Below are positions 52,167 to 60,616 of a stretch of 64,000 nucleotides of DNA, piece after piece. A model generated the notes under the pieces. It made no database searches, was not told where the DNA came from, and worked only from the letters and a program-made list of their open reading frames with translations. Position 1 is the stretch's first letter, and each line of letters opens with the position of its first letter. Position numbers and translations under genes: made by a program. Source of the DNA: Polyangiaceae bacterium (GTDB lineage Bacteria > Myxococcota_A > Polyangia > Polyangiales > Polyangiaceae); NCBI GenBank assembly GCA_020633235.1, contig JACKEA010000005.1:124001-188000 (forward strand), given 5' to 3'.

Positions 52167-55034
52167 ATGGGTCAGAGCCAAGGCTCCTTTGCCCCCATCA
52201 AGAGGGCGCAACGGCTGCGTCCCCAATCGGACTTGACGCATGATCTGCGAAACGTGGCTCCCCCGTGGGCCAGCGAGATCGCGGAGATCGAGCGGCGATT
52301 CGCGGTGGATTCGGCCCTGGGGCTGTCCGTTTCCGACGCCACCGAGCGGCGGCAGCGGGACGGCGACAATGTCTTGGAGGAGGCAGCCCCGCCATCGCCG
52401 GTGCGTCAGTTTTTGGAACAGTTCACCGACATCACGGTGATCGCACTCTTGGTGGCGGCGGCCCTCGCCGTGGCTCTGGCGTGGTCCGAACCCGAGAAGC
52501 AGACCTTTCTCGGCCGCTTCGGCGACGCCATCGCCATCGGCATCATCGTGTTGATGAACGCCGCCATCGGTTTCGTGCAGGAGCGGAAGGCGGAGCGAGC
52601 GTTGAGGGCGCTGCGCCGGTTGGGGGCACCGGAGGCGACGGTGCTTCGTGCGGGCGAGCGGGTTCGGGTGCCCGCGGCGGAGGTGGCTCGAGGAGACGTG
52701 GTGCTGGTCTCGGAGGGCGATCGCGTGCCCGCGGACGCGCGTCTGGTGGCGGCCGAGGATCTGGTGGTGACGGAGGCGGCGCTCACCGGTGAGAGCCAAC
52801 CCGTACAGAAGGAAACCACGCGCCTCGACGCGGAGACCGCCCTCGCGGAGCGCGCCAACATGCTGTTCATGGGAACCCACGTGGGGCGCGGGGTCGGTCG
52901 CGCCGTCGTGGTGCACACCGGCATGCGCACCGAGCTCGGCAGCATCGCCACCCTGCTCGGCCAAGTCCGCTCGCCGGACACTCCCCTGCAGAAGAGCCTT
53001 CGCCGCTTCGGCACCTGGGTGGTGGTGGGCTGCGCGCTGGTCGGAGCCGTGGTCTTCGCCGTCGGTCTGGTGCGTCTCGAGGCGCCGATCGGCTTTCTGC
53101 TGCTCACGGCGGTGAGCTTGGCGGTGGCGGCGATCCCCGAAGGTTTGCCGGCGATCACCACCATCGTGCTGGCGCTCGGCGTCCAGCGCATGGCGAAGAA
53201 GAACGCGCTGGTGCGCCGGCTGGCCGCCGTGGAGACGTTGGGCTCCGCCACCGTGATCTGCACCGACAAGACCGGTACCCTCACGCAGAACCGCATGACC
53301 GTCCGGCGCATGCTGGCGGGCAGCCGCGAGCTCACGGTGGAGCTTGGCGCCGACGAACAGACCCTGGTGTTCGAGCGCGGAGACGAAGAGCCCGCCAGCT
53401 TCTTGCCGCACCACCCGTTCGGCGAGCTGGTGCTCGGCTGCGGATTCTCGCCCGCCGCACGGGAAATCGAGAACGAACGGGGCGAGAGCGAGATCCGCGG
53501 GGATCCCACCGACGCCGCGCTGCTCTCGCTGCACTCGGCGCTGGCCAGCCGCGCGGACAAGAAGCGCGAGAGCTACCCGGTGGAGCGCGTGGTTCCCTTC
53601 GACCGCGAGCGCAAGATGACCACGGTGGTGGCTCGCGGGGAGGACGCGCTCTTCGCCTTCGCCCACGGTGCGCCGGAGTCGATTCTCGAACGCGCCGAGA
53701 CGGTGCTCCACGACGACGGCGAGCTTCGTCCGCTGGGGGACGCCGAGCGCGAGCGGGTGCACCGGACCGTGGAAGACTGGGCCGCCGACGGGCTCCGCGT
53801 GCTCGCCGTCGCGCGCTCCGTGGTCCCCGCCGACGACCCGCCGCCGAGCTCTCGCCGCGTGGACGTGATCGCGCGCTTCGAGCGCGACATGACCCTGCTC
53901 GGTCTGGTGGGGCTCGCCGATCCGCCACGGCCGGAGGTGCCGCGAGCGCTACGGCGGGCGGCCCGCGCCGGCGTGAAGACGGTGATGATCACGGGCGATC
54001 ACCCTCGCACGGCGGAGGCCATCGCGAGGGAGATCGGCATGCTGAGCGACCTGTCCGACGACGAGCGTAGCCGCAGCGTGCTCACCGGCCGTGAGCTCGA
54101 AGCACTGTCCGAGGCGGAGCGCCGGGCGCGGGTGCGGGATCTGCGCGTGCTGGCGCGCGCCACCGCCCAGGACAAGCTCGAGCTGGTGCAGGCGCTCAAG
54201 GCCGCGGGGGAGGTGGTGGCCATGACCGGCGATGGCGTCAACGACGCGCCCGCCATCAAGGCCGCTAGCATCGGGGTGGCGATGGGACAGGGCGGCACCG
54301 ACGTGACCCGAGAGGCCGCCGACATGGTGCTGCTCGACGACAACTACGCCACTATCGTGTCTGCCATCGAAGAGGGGCGCATCGTCTACGGCAACATCAA
54401 GCGCTTCATCGTGTTCTTGTTCGCGGTGAACACCGGCTTGGTGCTCAGCGTGTTGGTCGCTGCTCTGCTCGGATGGCAGCCGATCCTGACCCCGACGCAG
54501 ATCCTGTGGATCAACCTGATCACCAACGGACTGCCCGCCCTCGCCCTGGGCATGGAACCGGCGACCGGCGATCCGATGCGGGAGGCGCCGCGCGATAGCG
54601 AGGCCGCGCTGGTGAGCGCCGGGGAGCTCCGCTGGCTGCTCGGCTACGGCACCTTGATGGGCGTCCTGGGTCTGCTGGTGTTCGAGGGCTACCGCCTCAG
54701 CTACGTTCACCTCGCCGGTGGCGAGCTCGCGGTGGCGCGCACGGCAACCTTCACGCTGTTGGCGGTGGCGCCGTTGTTCCACGCGCTCAGCTCGCGCTCG
54801 CGTCGGGATTCGGTGTTCACCCTCGGCTTCGGCAAGAACTGGCGCTTGCTCGGTGCCTTCGTCGTCGCGCTGGGGCTGCAAGCGGTGGCCGTGTACGTGC
54901 CGGTGCTGCAGTCCGTGTTCCAGACGGTGCCGCTGTCGCTCCGCGACGTGTCCGTGGTGCTGGGCCTTTCGATGGCCGTGTGGCTCGTGGGCGAAGCCGA
55001 GAAACTGCTCGGTAAGCTTTCTCGCGGATCTTGA
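52167..55034 (+). CDS. Ca2+-type (P2A) cation-transporting P-type ATPase
   Basis: This 955-aa pump has an N-terminal cation-ATPase domain (GLSVSDATERRQRDGDNVL), an actuator loop TGES, and the P2-type membrane motif AAIPEGLPAITTIVLALG. Phosphorylation motif ICTDKTGTLT has Asp at 367, and the hinge is TGDGVNDAPAIKAAS. PEGLP favours calcium or manganese over copper, so it is distinct from CcoI. Ten membrane helices are expected. It is divergent from ccoNO with a 123-bp shared gap. Magnesium or manganese cannot be excluded. Confidence 0.93.
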   Translation: MGQSQGSFAPIKRAQRLRPQSDLTHDLRNVAPPWASEIAEIERRFAVDSALGLSVSDATERRQRDGDNVLEEAAPPSPVRQFLEQFTDITVIALLVAAALAVALAWSEPEKQTFLGRFGDAIAIGIIVLMNAAIGFVQERKAERALRALRRLGAPEATVLRAGERVRVPAAEVARGDVVLVSEGDRVPADARLVAAEDLVVTEAALTGESQPVQKETTRLDAETALAERANMLFMGTHVGRGVGRAVVVHTGMRTELGSIATLLGQVRSPDTPLQKSLRRFGTWVVVGCALVGAVVFAVGLVRLEAPIGFLLLTAVSLAVAAIPEGLPAITTIVLALGVQRMAKKNALVRRLAAVETLGSATVICTDKTGTLTQNRMTVRRMLAGSRELTVELGADEQTLVFERGDEEPASFLPHHPFGELVLGCGFSPAAREIENERGESEIRGDPTDAALLSLHSALASRADKKRESYPVERVVPFDRERKMTTVVARGEDALFAFAHGAPESILERAETVLHDDGELRPLGDAERERVHRTVEDWAADGLRVLAVARSVVPADDPPPSSRRVDVIARFERDMTLLGLVGLADPPRPEVPRALRRAARAGVKTVMITGDHPRTAEAIAREIGMLSDLSDDERSRSVLTGRELEALSEAERRARVRDLRVLARATAQDKLELVQALKAAGEVVAMTGDGVNDAPAIKAASIGVAMGQGGTDVTREAADMVLLDDNYATIVSAIEEGRIVYGNIKRFIVFLFAVNTGLVLSVLVAALLGWQPILTPTQILWINLITNGLPALALGMEPATGDPMREAPRDSEAALVSAGELRWLLGYGTLMGVLGLLVFEGYRLSYVHLAGGELAVARTATFTLLAVAPLFHALSSRSRRDSVFTLGFGKNWRLLGAFVVALGLQAVAVYVPVLQSVFQTVPLSLRDVSVVLGLSMAVWLVGEAEKLLGKLSRGS

Positions 55035-55036
55035 TT

Positions 55037-55083
55037 TTGCCGGGCCGCCGCGGAAACGTCGTGCCCGCGCTGCCCCGACAAAA
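55037..55083 (+). repeat. Intergenic palindromic repeat, copy 7
   Basis: TTGCCGGGCCGCCGCGGAAAC at the left and GCTGCCCCGACAAA at the right match the family's ends and core. It fills the gap between the convergent P-ATPase and hemerythrin genes. Confidence 0.68.
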
Positions 55084-55085
55084 AA

Positions 55086-55631
55086 TCAATGACGGTAGCG
55101 CGTGTACAGCTCGCCGACGGAAGCCACGAGCTCGTCGAAGTTCTCGCGCTCGCCGTCCAGATTCTCGAAAGACGCCACCACCTTGGCGCCGCGGTCTTCC
55201 GGGAGCTTCGTGCGAGCCAGCGGAAAGAGATCGAGGTTCTCGTGCATGAGGTGGGTGCGCTGCAGCTCGAGGAACTCGCGGGCAACGCTGACGAAGTGGC
55301 GGCGACCGTCCACGCTCCACTCGCTCTTCTGCAGTGCGGCGTGGCGCAAGGAGCGCATCAGGTAGCGTTCCTGGTCGTGCTCCTTGCGGATGCGCGCCAG
55401 GGGACCGCTGCTCCAATCGAAGCCGAGGTCCGTGAGGACCGGGAACAGGATCGATTCTTCCTTTTCGTGGTGGCCGAGATCGACGAACTCGCGGAAGAAC
55501 TTCACGCAGCGCTCGAGATCCGCGCGCTCCACCGGCTCTCCGGCTTCGGCGCGGGAAGTGAGCGCGTCGAGAACGCTCAGCATCCGTTCGATCAGCTGAT
55601 GCTCACGCTGGAGCACGTCGATGGGGTTCAT
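55086..55631 (-). CDS. Hemerythrin-domain protein
   Basis: This 181-aa protein is a four-helix hemerythrin with the di-iron ligand pattern: EHQLI in helix 1, DLGHHEKEESILFPVL in helix 2, EHDQERY in helix 3 and HLMHENLDLFPLA in helix 4. It may bind O2 or NO, or protect iron-sulfur proteins as in YtfE. ATG 55631 is used. A sigma-54-like promoter lies 38-64 bp upstream, divergent from the USP gene at 55877. Confidence 0.93.
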   Translation of the reverse strand: MNPIDVLQREHQLIERMLSVLDALTSRAEAGEPVERADLERCVKFFREFVDLGHHEKEESILFPVLTDLGFDWSSGPLARIRKEHDQERYLMRSLRHAALQKSEWSVDGRRHFVSVAREFLELQRTHLMHENLDLFPLARTKLPEDRGAKVVASFENLDGERENFDELVASVGELYTRYRH

Positions 55632-55679
55632 CGTCTTTCTCCATCCGCAGCCGCAGATGCTGCGCCGGACCGTCACCGT

Positions 55680-55695
55680 AGCAAGGCTCGGGCCA
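55680..55695 (-). promoter_or_regulatory. Sigma-54 promoter for the hemerythrin gene
   Basis: On the minus strand TGGCCC-N5-TTGCT has one mismatch in the -24 box and a perfect -12 box. The linker GAGCC also fits the consensus. Predicted +1 is near 55669, giving a 38-nt leader with GGAG before ATG 55631. Confidence 0.55.
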
Positions 55696-55753
55696 CGCGA
55701 CTGCAGCAAACACCGGCTTCTTGCCGGCGAAAGGAATGCGCTTTTGCTCGTTC

Positions 55754-55761
55754 TTGCGCAA
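55754..55761. promoter_or_regulatory. Palindrome TTGCGCAA between two sigma-54 promoters (candidate enhancer site)
   Basis: This 8-bp palindrome lies nearly midway between the divergent sigma-54 elements (59 bp and 51 bp away). The same arms recur in a dyad upstream of the Hsp20 sigma-54 element. Confidence 0.4.
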
Positions 55762-55811
55762 TGGTTGCGACCCCAGGGGGAGAGATAGCGGGGCGACGGG
55801 GGCCCCCGGCA

Positions 55812-55828
55812 TTGGCACGTAGCGTGCA
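55812..55828 (+). promoter_or_regulatory. Sigma-54 promoter for the USP/CoA-transferase unit
   Basis: TTGGCAC-GTAGC-GTGCA has a perfect -24 box and one mismatch in the -12 box, with correct spacing. Predicted +1 is near 55839, giving a 38-nt leader to ATG 55877, which follows a GAGGAG ribosome site. Confidence 0.55.
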
Positions 55829-55876
55829 CATTTCGCCGGGCGGAGTCGCTCGCGCAGCGGCCGAGAGGAGCCCGCC

Positions 55877-56548
55877 ATGAACGCAAGAAGCAAGGTCCCG
55901 TACGTGGTCGTCGTGGGCATCGACTTTTCGGAGACCGGAAACACGGCCCTCGAGCACGCGTTCACCCTGGCCAGCGACAAGCCCAACGGAGAGGTCCATG
56001 TGATCAACGTGGCTCGCGGCTATGGGCCGATGGTGCATTTGGACACGGGCGGGGACATCACCACGCTCAGCATGGAAGAGGCCTCCCACAAGCTGAAGCT
56101 GTACGTCGAAGAGCGGCTGGAGGACTTCGTCGCTCGCCGCGAGGCGCTCGATCGCCCGGTGTTCGAGCGGGCGGTGACGCATCTTCGGCTGGATTCCCCC
56201 GCGGAGGAGGTGGCGCAGCTGGCCTCCGACTTGGAAGCGGACTTGGTCGTGGTGGGCACCCATGGGCGTCGCGGGTTGCGCCGGCTATTGCTCGGGTCCG
56301 TCGCCGAAGGCGTGGTGCGGCTGGCGCCCTGCCCGGTGCTGGTGGTGCGGCCCAAGGATCAGGGCGCGCCGGTGCCGGAGATCGAGCCGCCGTGCCCCGC
56401 CTGCGTGCAGGCGCGCAAGGACTCGGACGGCAAGGAGCTGTGGTGCGCTCGGCACAAGGAGCACCACGTCCGCGCCCACACTTATCACTACGTGGATCGC
56501 AACGTCGCTTCCCACGAGAATGCCCCTCTGATCAATCGACAAGACTGA
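55877..56548 (+). CDS. Universal stress protein with Cys/His C-terminal extension
   Basis: This 223-aa protein has a UspA domain (8-158) with the full ATP motif GTHGRRGLRRLLLGS. It then has an extra 65 residues carrying CPAC (173-176), a second pair CARH (190-193) and HH (196-197). The spacing CxxC-x13-CxxH suggests a zinc- or iron-binding knuckle, absent from ordinary USPs. It opens a unit with the CoA-transferase/GNAT gene (48 bp downstream) and is driven by a predicted sigma-54 promoter. Redox or metal sensing is inference. Confidence 0.88.
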   Translation: MNARSKVPYVVVVGIDFSETGNTALEHAFTLASDKPNGEVHVINVARGYGPMVHLDTGGDITTLSMEEASHKLKLYVEERLEDFVARREALDRPVFERAVTHLRLDSPAEEVAQLASDLEADLVVVGTHGRRGLRRLLLGSVAEGVVRLAPCPVLVVRPKDQGAPVPEIEPPCPACVQARKDSDGKELWCARHKEHHVRAHTYHYVDRNVASHENAPLINRQD

Positions 56549-56596
56549 GAGCTGCTCGCTCGACAAGCGCAGTCCTCGTCGCGCTACAGGAGCCCG

Positions 56597-58486
56597 ATGC
56601 CTGACATGGATTGGCGTATGCTCTACGCCGACAAGGTCGCTACACCCGAAGAAGCCATTCGTCTCGTCCCGCGGGGCCGTCGCATCCTGATTGGATCCGG
56701 CGCCGCGGAGCCCGCCAGCTTGGTGGAAGCCCTGGTGGCCCACGGCGATCACCTGGCGGACAACGAGATCGTCCACCTGCTGACCTTGGGGCCGGCGCCC
56801 TACGTGAAGCCCGGCCTCGAGAAGCGCTTCCGACACACCGCCTTCTTCATCGGCGCCAACGTGCGCGAGGCGGTGCAGGAAGGGCGTGCGGACTTCATGC
56901 CCGTGTTCCTGTCGGAAATCCCGGTGCTGATTCGTTCGCGCCGGGTGCGCGTGGACGTGGTGCTGGTGCAGGTCAGCCCGCCGGATGCCCACGGCTACGT
57001 GAGCCTCGGCGTGTCCCTCGACATCGTGCGGGCCGCCGTGGATGCCGCGGAGCTGGTGATCGCGGAGGTGAATCCACGGATGCCCCGCACGCTGGGCAAC
57101 TCCTTCGTACACGTCAATCGCTTCGATGCCCTGGTGCCCGTGGACGCCGCCCTGCCGGAGCTCGCCATCGAGCCCTTGGACGACGTGTGCCGCGAGATCG
57201 GTCGCCACGTGGCGACGCTCATCCCCAACGGTGCCACGCTGCAGACCGGCATTGGTCGCATCCCGCACGCCGTCACCGAGGCCCTCGCCAATCATCACGA
57301 CCTCGGCGTGCACACCGAGATGCTCTCGGACAGCGTGATCGACCTGGTGGAGTCCGGCGTGGTGAACGGCAGCCAGAAGACGCTGTTGCCCGGAAAGATC
57401 GTCACCAGCTTCGCCATGGGAACCAAGCGCCTGTACGACTGGATCGACGACAACCCCGCGGTGGAGATGCGCGCCAGCGATTTCACCAACGACCCGTTCA
57501 CCATCGCCCGGCACGACAACATGGTCGCGATCAACTCCGCCCTGGCGGTGGACCTGACGGGGCAGGTGGCCGCCGACACGCTCATGGGCCGCTTCTTCTC
57601 GGGCATCGGCGGGCAGGTGGACTTCATCCGCGGCGCCGGTCGCAGCAACGGTGGCAAGCCCATCATTGCGCTGCCCAGCACCGCGAAGGACGGCAAGATG
57701 AGCCGCATCCGAGCGGTGCTGGAAGAGGGCGCCGGAGTGGTCACCAGCCGCGGGGACGTCCACTACGTGGTCACCGAGTTCGGCGTCGCGGATCTGTGGG
57801 GTAAGAGCATCCGACAGCGCGCCATGGCGCTGATCGAGATCGCTCACCCGGACTTCCGGGGAGAGCTGCTGTCAGCGGCCAAGGGGCGACGCTACGTGTT
57901 TCCCGACCAGGTCGCGCCGCGCGCGGTGTACCCCTGGGAGGAAGAGCGCGTGGAGGATCTCCACGGCCACACCGTGCTGGTGCGTCCGGTACGCGTGGCC
58001 GACGAAGAGACGCTGCAGGATCTCTTCTACCGGCTCAGCGACGAGAGCACCTACCAGCGCTTCATGCAGTACAAGCGGAGCCACTCCCATCAAGAGATGC
58101 AGGACCTGGTCAAGCTGGACTACGAGAGCAACATGGCACTGGTAGTGTGCGAAGGCACCGACCCCAGCGGCGAGATCCTGGCCATGGCGCGCTACGACGT
58201 GGACCCTGCGACCAGCCTGGCGGACATCGCCTTCGTGGTGCAGGACGAGTGGCAGGGCAAGGGCCTCGGCACCTTGTTGATGCGGCGCATGCGGGACATC
58301 GCCCGGGCTCGCGGCCTGGCCGGCTTCACGGCGGACGTGTTCGCGTCCAACGCCGCGATGCTGGGCGTGTTCTATCGCAGCGGCATGGAGGTGCGCACCG
58401 AGCTGGACGGCGGCGTGTACCACGTGGTGATGACGTTCGAGCCGAAGGCGCCGCCGGAGACCATGCGGCCTCGAGAACGGCTATGA
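56597..58486 (+). CDS. Acetyl-CoA hydrolase/transferase fused to a GNAT acetyltransferase
   Basis: This 629-aa fusion has a CoA-transferase part (about 1-450): GSGAAEPASLVEALV, catalytic-Glu segment LGVHTEMLSDSVIDL, and GIGGQVDFIRGAGRSNGGKPI. The C-terminal GNAT domain (about 456-610) has the acetyl-CoA loop QGKGLG near residue 553 and DVFASNAAMLGVFYRSGM. It could cleave acetyl-CoA or swap CoA with acetate, and also acetylate a protein or small molecule. It overlaps the next USP gene by 4 nt. Substrate of the GNAT part is unknown; a neighbouring USP is a candidate. Confidence 0.9.
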   Translation: MPDMDWRMLYADKVATPEEAIRLVPRGRRILIGSGAAEPASLVEALVAHGDHLADNEIVHLLTLGPAPYVKPGLEKRFRHTAFFIGANVREAVQEGRADFMPVFLSEIPVLIRSRRVRVDVVLVQVSPPDAHGYVSLGVSLDIVRAAVDAAELVIAEVNPRMPRTLGNSFVHVNRFDALVPVDAALPELAIEPLDDVCREIGRHVATLIPNGATLQTGIGRIPHAVTEALANHHDLGVHTEMLSDSVIDLVESGVVNGSQKTLLPGKIVTSFAMGTKRLYDWIDDNPAVEMRASDFTNDPFTIARHDNMVAINSALAVDLTGQVAADTLMGRFFSGIGGQVDFIRGAGRSNGGKPIIALPSTAKDGKMSRIRAVLEEGAGVVTSRGDVHYVVTEFGVADLWGKSIRQRAMALIEIAHPDFRGELLSAAKGRRYVFPDQVAPRAVYPWEEERVEDLHGHTVLVRPVRVADEETLQDLFYRLSDESTYQRFMQYKRSHSHQEMQDLVKLDYESNMALVVCEGTDPSGEILAMARYDVDPATSLADIAFVVQDEWQGKGLGTLLMRRMRDIARARGLAGFTADVFASNAAMLGVFYRSGMEVRTELDGGVYHVVMTFEPKAPPETMRPRERL

Positions 58487-58926
58487 CGCTGCTCGTGCCC
58501 GTCGACTACTCCGAGCACTCCCTGAGGGTGCTCGGGGTGGCGGCGGATCTCGCGCGCGCCTTGGGCACCGGGCTCGACGTCGTCTTCGCCTGGGAGTGCA
58601 TGCCGGACGCTCCGCCCGGCATGCGGGTGACGGACGAAACCGGAAGGCCGCGACCGCTGGAAGAGATCGTGGCAGAGAACGCGGATCAAGAAATGCGCGA
58701 GTTCCTCGGGCGCGCGGGGTTGCCGCCGGAGGTGAAGGTGCACAGCCGGGTGGTGCGCGGAAACGCGGCCGGCGCGGTGCTCGCCGCGCTGGGGCCGGAG
58801 CACACGATGATCGTGATGGGCACCCACGGTCGCGGTGGCGTCAAACGCTGGATGCTCGGCAGCGTGGCGGAGAAGCTGGTCCGGAGCTCGCCGGTCCCGG
58901 TGCTCACCGTCCGCGGGGAAGAGTAG
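58483..58926 (+). CDS. Universal stress protein (ATP-binding type)
   Basis: This 147-aa UspA protein has MTLLVPVDYSEHSLRVLGVA at the start and the full ATP motif GTHGRGGVKRWMLGS. It is translationally coupled to the CoA-transferase/GNAT gene (ATGA overlap). The longer upstream frame is that gene's shadow. The next gene starts 4 bp after its stop. Confidence 0.93.
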   Translation: MTLLVPVDYSEHSLRVLGVAADLARALGTGLDVVFAWECMPDAPPGMRVTDETGRPRPLEEIVAENADQEMREFLGRAGLPPEVKVHSRVVRGNAAGAVLAALGPEHTMIVMGTHGRGGVKRWMLGSVAEKLVRSSPVPVLTVRGEE

Positions 58927-58930
58927 CGAG

Positions 58931-59548
58931 ATGGGCAAGGAAATCGCCGAGAACAACCACTGCCGCATCGTGCTGACGGGCGGCCCCGGTGGGGGCAAGA
59001 CCACGGCCGCGGATCTGTTTCGCCGGGAGATCGGCTCCCGGGTGGTGCTGGTTCCCGAAGCCGCCACCATCATGTTCACCGGCGGCTTTCCGCGGCGACG
59101 GGAGCCCGACGCGCTCCGCGCGGTGCAGACTGCGATCTTCCACGTGCAGCGCGGCATCGAGGACGTGCAATCCGCGGCACACCCCACGCGCGTCTTGCTG
59201 TGCGACCGCGGTACCGTGGACGGCTCGGTGTACTGGCCCGGCCCGCCGGAGGAGTTCTTCGACGCAATGGGAACCTCGCTGGAGCAGGAGCTCTCCCGCT
59301 ACGGCGCAGTGGTGTTCTTCGAAAGCGCGGCAGCCGGAGGACTGGAGATCAACAGCGGCAATCCGGCTCGCACCGAGTCCGTAGAAGAGGCCCGGGAGCT
59401 CGATCGGCTGCTCCGCGCCCAATGGTCGAAACACCCGCGCTTCTTCCTGGTGCCGCACTCGCAATCGTTCTTCGAGAAGATATCGATGGGGCTCGCGATC
59501 CTGCAGAGCCTGGTGGCGCAAATGCCGTCGTCACCGCCCCCCGGTTAG
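58931..59548 (+). CDS. AAA_28-type P-loop ATPase/kinase
   Basis: This 205-aa protein has Walker A LTGGPGGGKTT (15-25), PEAATIMFTGGF, and CDRGTVDGSVYWPG, a pattern of AAA_28 proteins related to NadR-type nucleoside kinases. It may phosphorylate a nucleoside or nicotinamide riboside, but this cannot be shown from sequence. ATG 58931 follows the USP stop by 4 bp, so it is probably in the same transcript. Its 3' end overlaps the convergent lipoprotein gene by 18 nt. Confidence 0.82.
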   Translation: MGKEIAENNHCRIVLTGGPGGGKTTAADLFRREIGSRVVLVPEAATIMFTGGFPRRREPDALRAVQTAIFHVQRGIEDVQSAAHPTRVLLCDRGTVDGSVYWPGPPEEFFDAMGTSLEQELSRYGAVVFFESAAAGGLEINSGNPARTESVEEARELDRLLRAQWSKHPRFFLVPHSQSFFEKISMGLAILQSLVAQMPSSPPPG

Positions 59549-59953
59549 ATCCGCATCGGACTGCCACAAGGGCTTGCCGCTAGCGTTGCGCAGCTCGAGC
59601 GTCTGGTTGCCCTTCTCCACGCGGGACGCCTCGATGACGGTCTTGCCCGCCTTGGTGACGCCCTTGCCGCGGATCCGCACGCGCTCACCGGTTGCGATGT
59701 GCATGCCGTGCTCGTCCAGGTACCACTGCGGGGCCAGGTGCACTTCCACGGGCTGGTCCGCCTCGGGACGGATCACCAGGCTCACGGAGCGGTCGAGCTG
59801 GGCGGAGGGAGGCGTCTGATCCACGCCCAGGACCTCGCCGTCGATGGCGGCGTTCGAGCGCGGTGCTTCTCCGCGCTGTGCAGGGTAGGGTGGCGGAACT
59901 TGGGGTGGACCACAGGCGGTGAGCAACAGGGCGACGACAAAGGCGCGGGTCAT
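59531..59953 (-). CDS. Small lipoprotein with OB-like beta domain
   Basis: This 140-aa lipoprotein (signal ending VVALLLTAC) has a Pro-rich linker, then a beta-rich domain (SVSLVIRPEADQPVEVHLAPQ, GERVRIRGKGVTKAGKTVIEASRVEKG) that resembles a small OB-type fold. No function is recognised. ATG 59953 opens the signal peptide. Its 3' end overlaps the AAA_28 gene. It faces away from the Hsp20 gene across a 199-bp regulatory gap. Confidence 0.72.
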   Translation of the reverse strand: MTRAFVVALLLTACGPPQVPPPYPAQRGEAPRSNAAIDGEVLGVDQTPPSAQLDRSVSLVIRPEADQPVEVHLAPQWYLDEHGMHIATGERVRIRGKGVTKAGKTVIEASRVEKGNQTLELRNASGKPLWQSDADLTGGR

Positions 59954-60039
59954 GCCTCGAAGCACTGCATTCGCCGTGCCGACGTGCGACTGCTTCGGTG
60001 TCCCGTCGTGTGCGCAAGGCTGACGCTGGCCATCGAGGC

Positions 60040-60058
60040 TTGCGCACCGCGTGCGCAA
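60040..60058. promoter_or_regulatory. Dyad TTGCGCA-N5-TGCGCAA upstream of hsp20 (candidate enhancer site)
   Basis: Two perfect 7-bp inverted arms with a 5-bp spacer lie 27 bp before the sigma-54 -24 box. A third TGCGCAA is at 60011-60017. The same palindrome occurs at 55754. Confidence 0.45.
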
Positions 60059-60084
60059 GAAAGCGTTCCTATCCCGGCAGTTGC

Positions 60085-60101
60085 TTGGAATGGAGATTGC
60101 T
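60085..60101 (+). promoter_or_regulatory. Sigma-54-like promoter for hsp20
   Basis: TTGGAAT-GGAGA-TTGCT has a perfect -12 box and conserved GG in a weaker -24 box, with correct spacing. Predicted +1 is near 60112, 41 nt before ATG 60153. Confidence 0.45.
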
Positions 60102-60152
60102 CCACCAGGCTCCGCGGCGTTCTGCCGCACTGAGAAAGGGGTGGACGTGACA

Positions 60153-60608
60153 ATGACCGACATCGAGGTCCAGAAGGACAAGGCGATCGCTCAGCGACAC
60201 TGGGATCCCTTCCGCGTCATGCGGGAGCTGATGCGCTGGGACCCCTTCACCTCCGCACGTTTCGAGCCGGAAGGCGCCAGCTTCTGGCCCGCCTTCGACG
60301 TGAAGGAGACTCCCGAGGCCTTCGTGTTCAAGGCGGACATGCCCGGCATCAAGACGGAGGACATCGATCTGCAGCTCGCGCAAAATCGCCTGATCGTGAG
60401 CGGCAAGCGCGAAGCGGAGAAGACCCAGAAGGGGGAGACGCTGTATGCCTACGAACGCACCGTGGGGAGTTTCACTCGAGCGTTCACGCTGCCCGAGGGC
60501 GTGGACGCGGACAAGATCCACGCGGAGCTCAAGGACGGCGTGCTTTCCGTTCTGATCCCCAAGAAGCCTGAAGGACAACCCAAGCAAATCTCGGTGAAGA
60601 AGACCTGA
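60153..60608 (+). CDS. Hsp20-family small heat-shock protein
   Basis: This 151-aa alpha-crystallin-type chaperone has the core domain (50-145): FDVKETPEAFVFKADMPGIK, LIVSGKREAEKTQ, YERTVGSFTRAFTLPEGVD and the C-terminal ELKDGVLSVLIPKKPEG. An IxI-like tail (QISVKKT) is present. It binds unfolding proteins without ATP. The start may be ATG 60153 or GTG 60147, which is closer to the AAAGGGG site. A sigma-54-like promoter lies upstream. Confidence 0.92.
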   Translation: MTDIEVQKDKAIAQRHWDPFRVMRELMRWDPFTSARFEPEGASFWPAFDVKETPEAFVFKADMPGIKTEDIDLQLAQNRLIVSGKREAEKTQKGETLYAYERTVGSFTRAFTLPEGVDADKIHAELKDGVLSVLIPKKPEGQPKQISVKKT

Positions 60609-60616
60609 GGCCCAGA

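Noticed and set aside
52044..53762. Upstream extension of ccoNO to more than 1300 codons
   Set aside because: The extension lies entirely antisense to the P-type ATPase and has no family match; CcoN similarity starts at MSEQPYRG.
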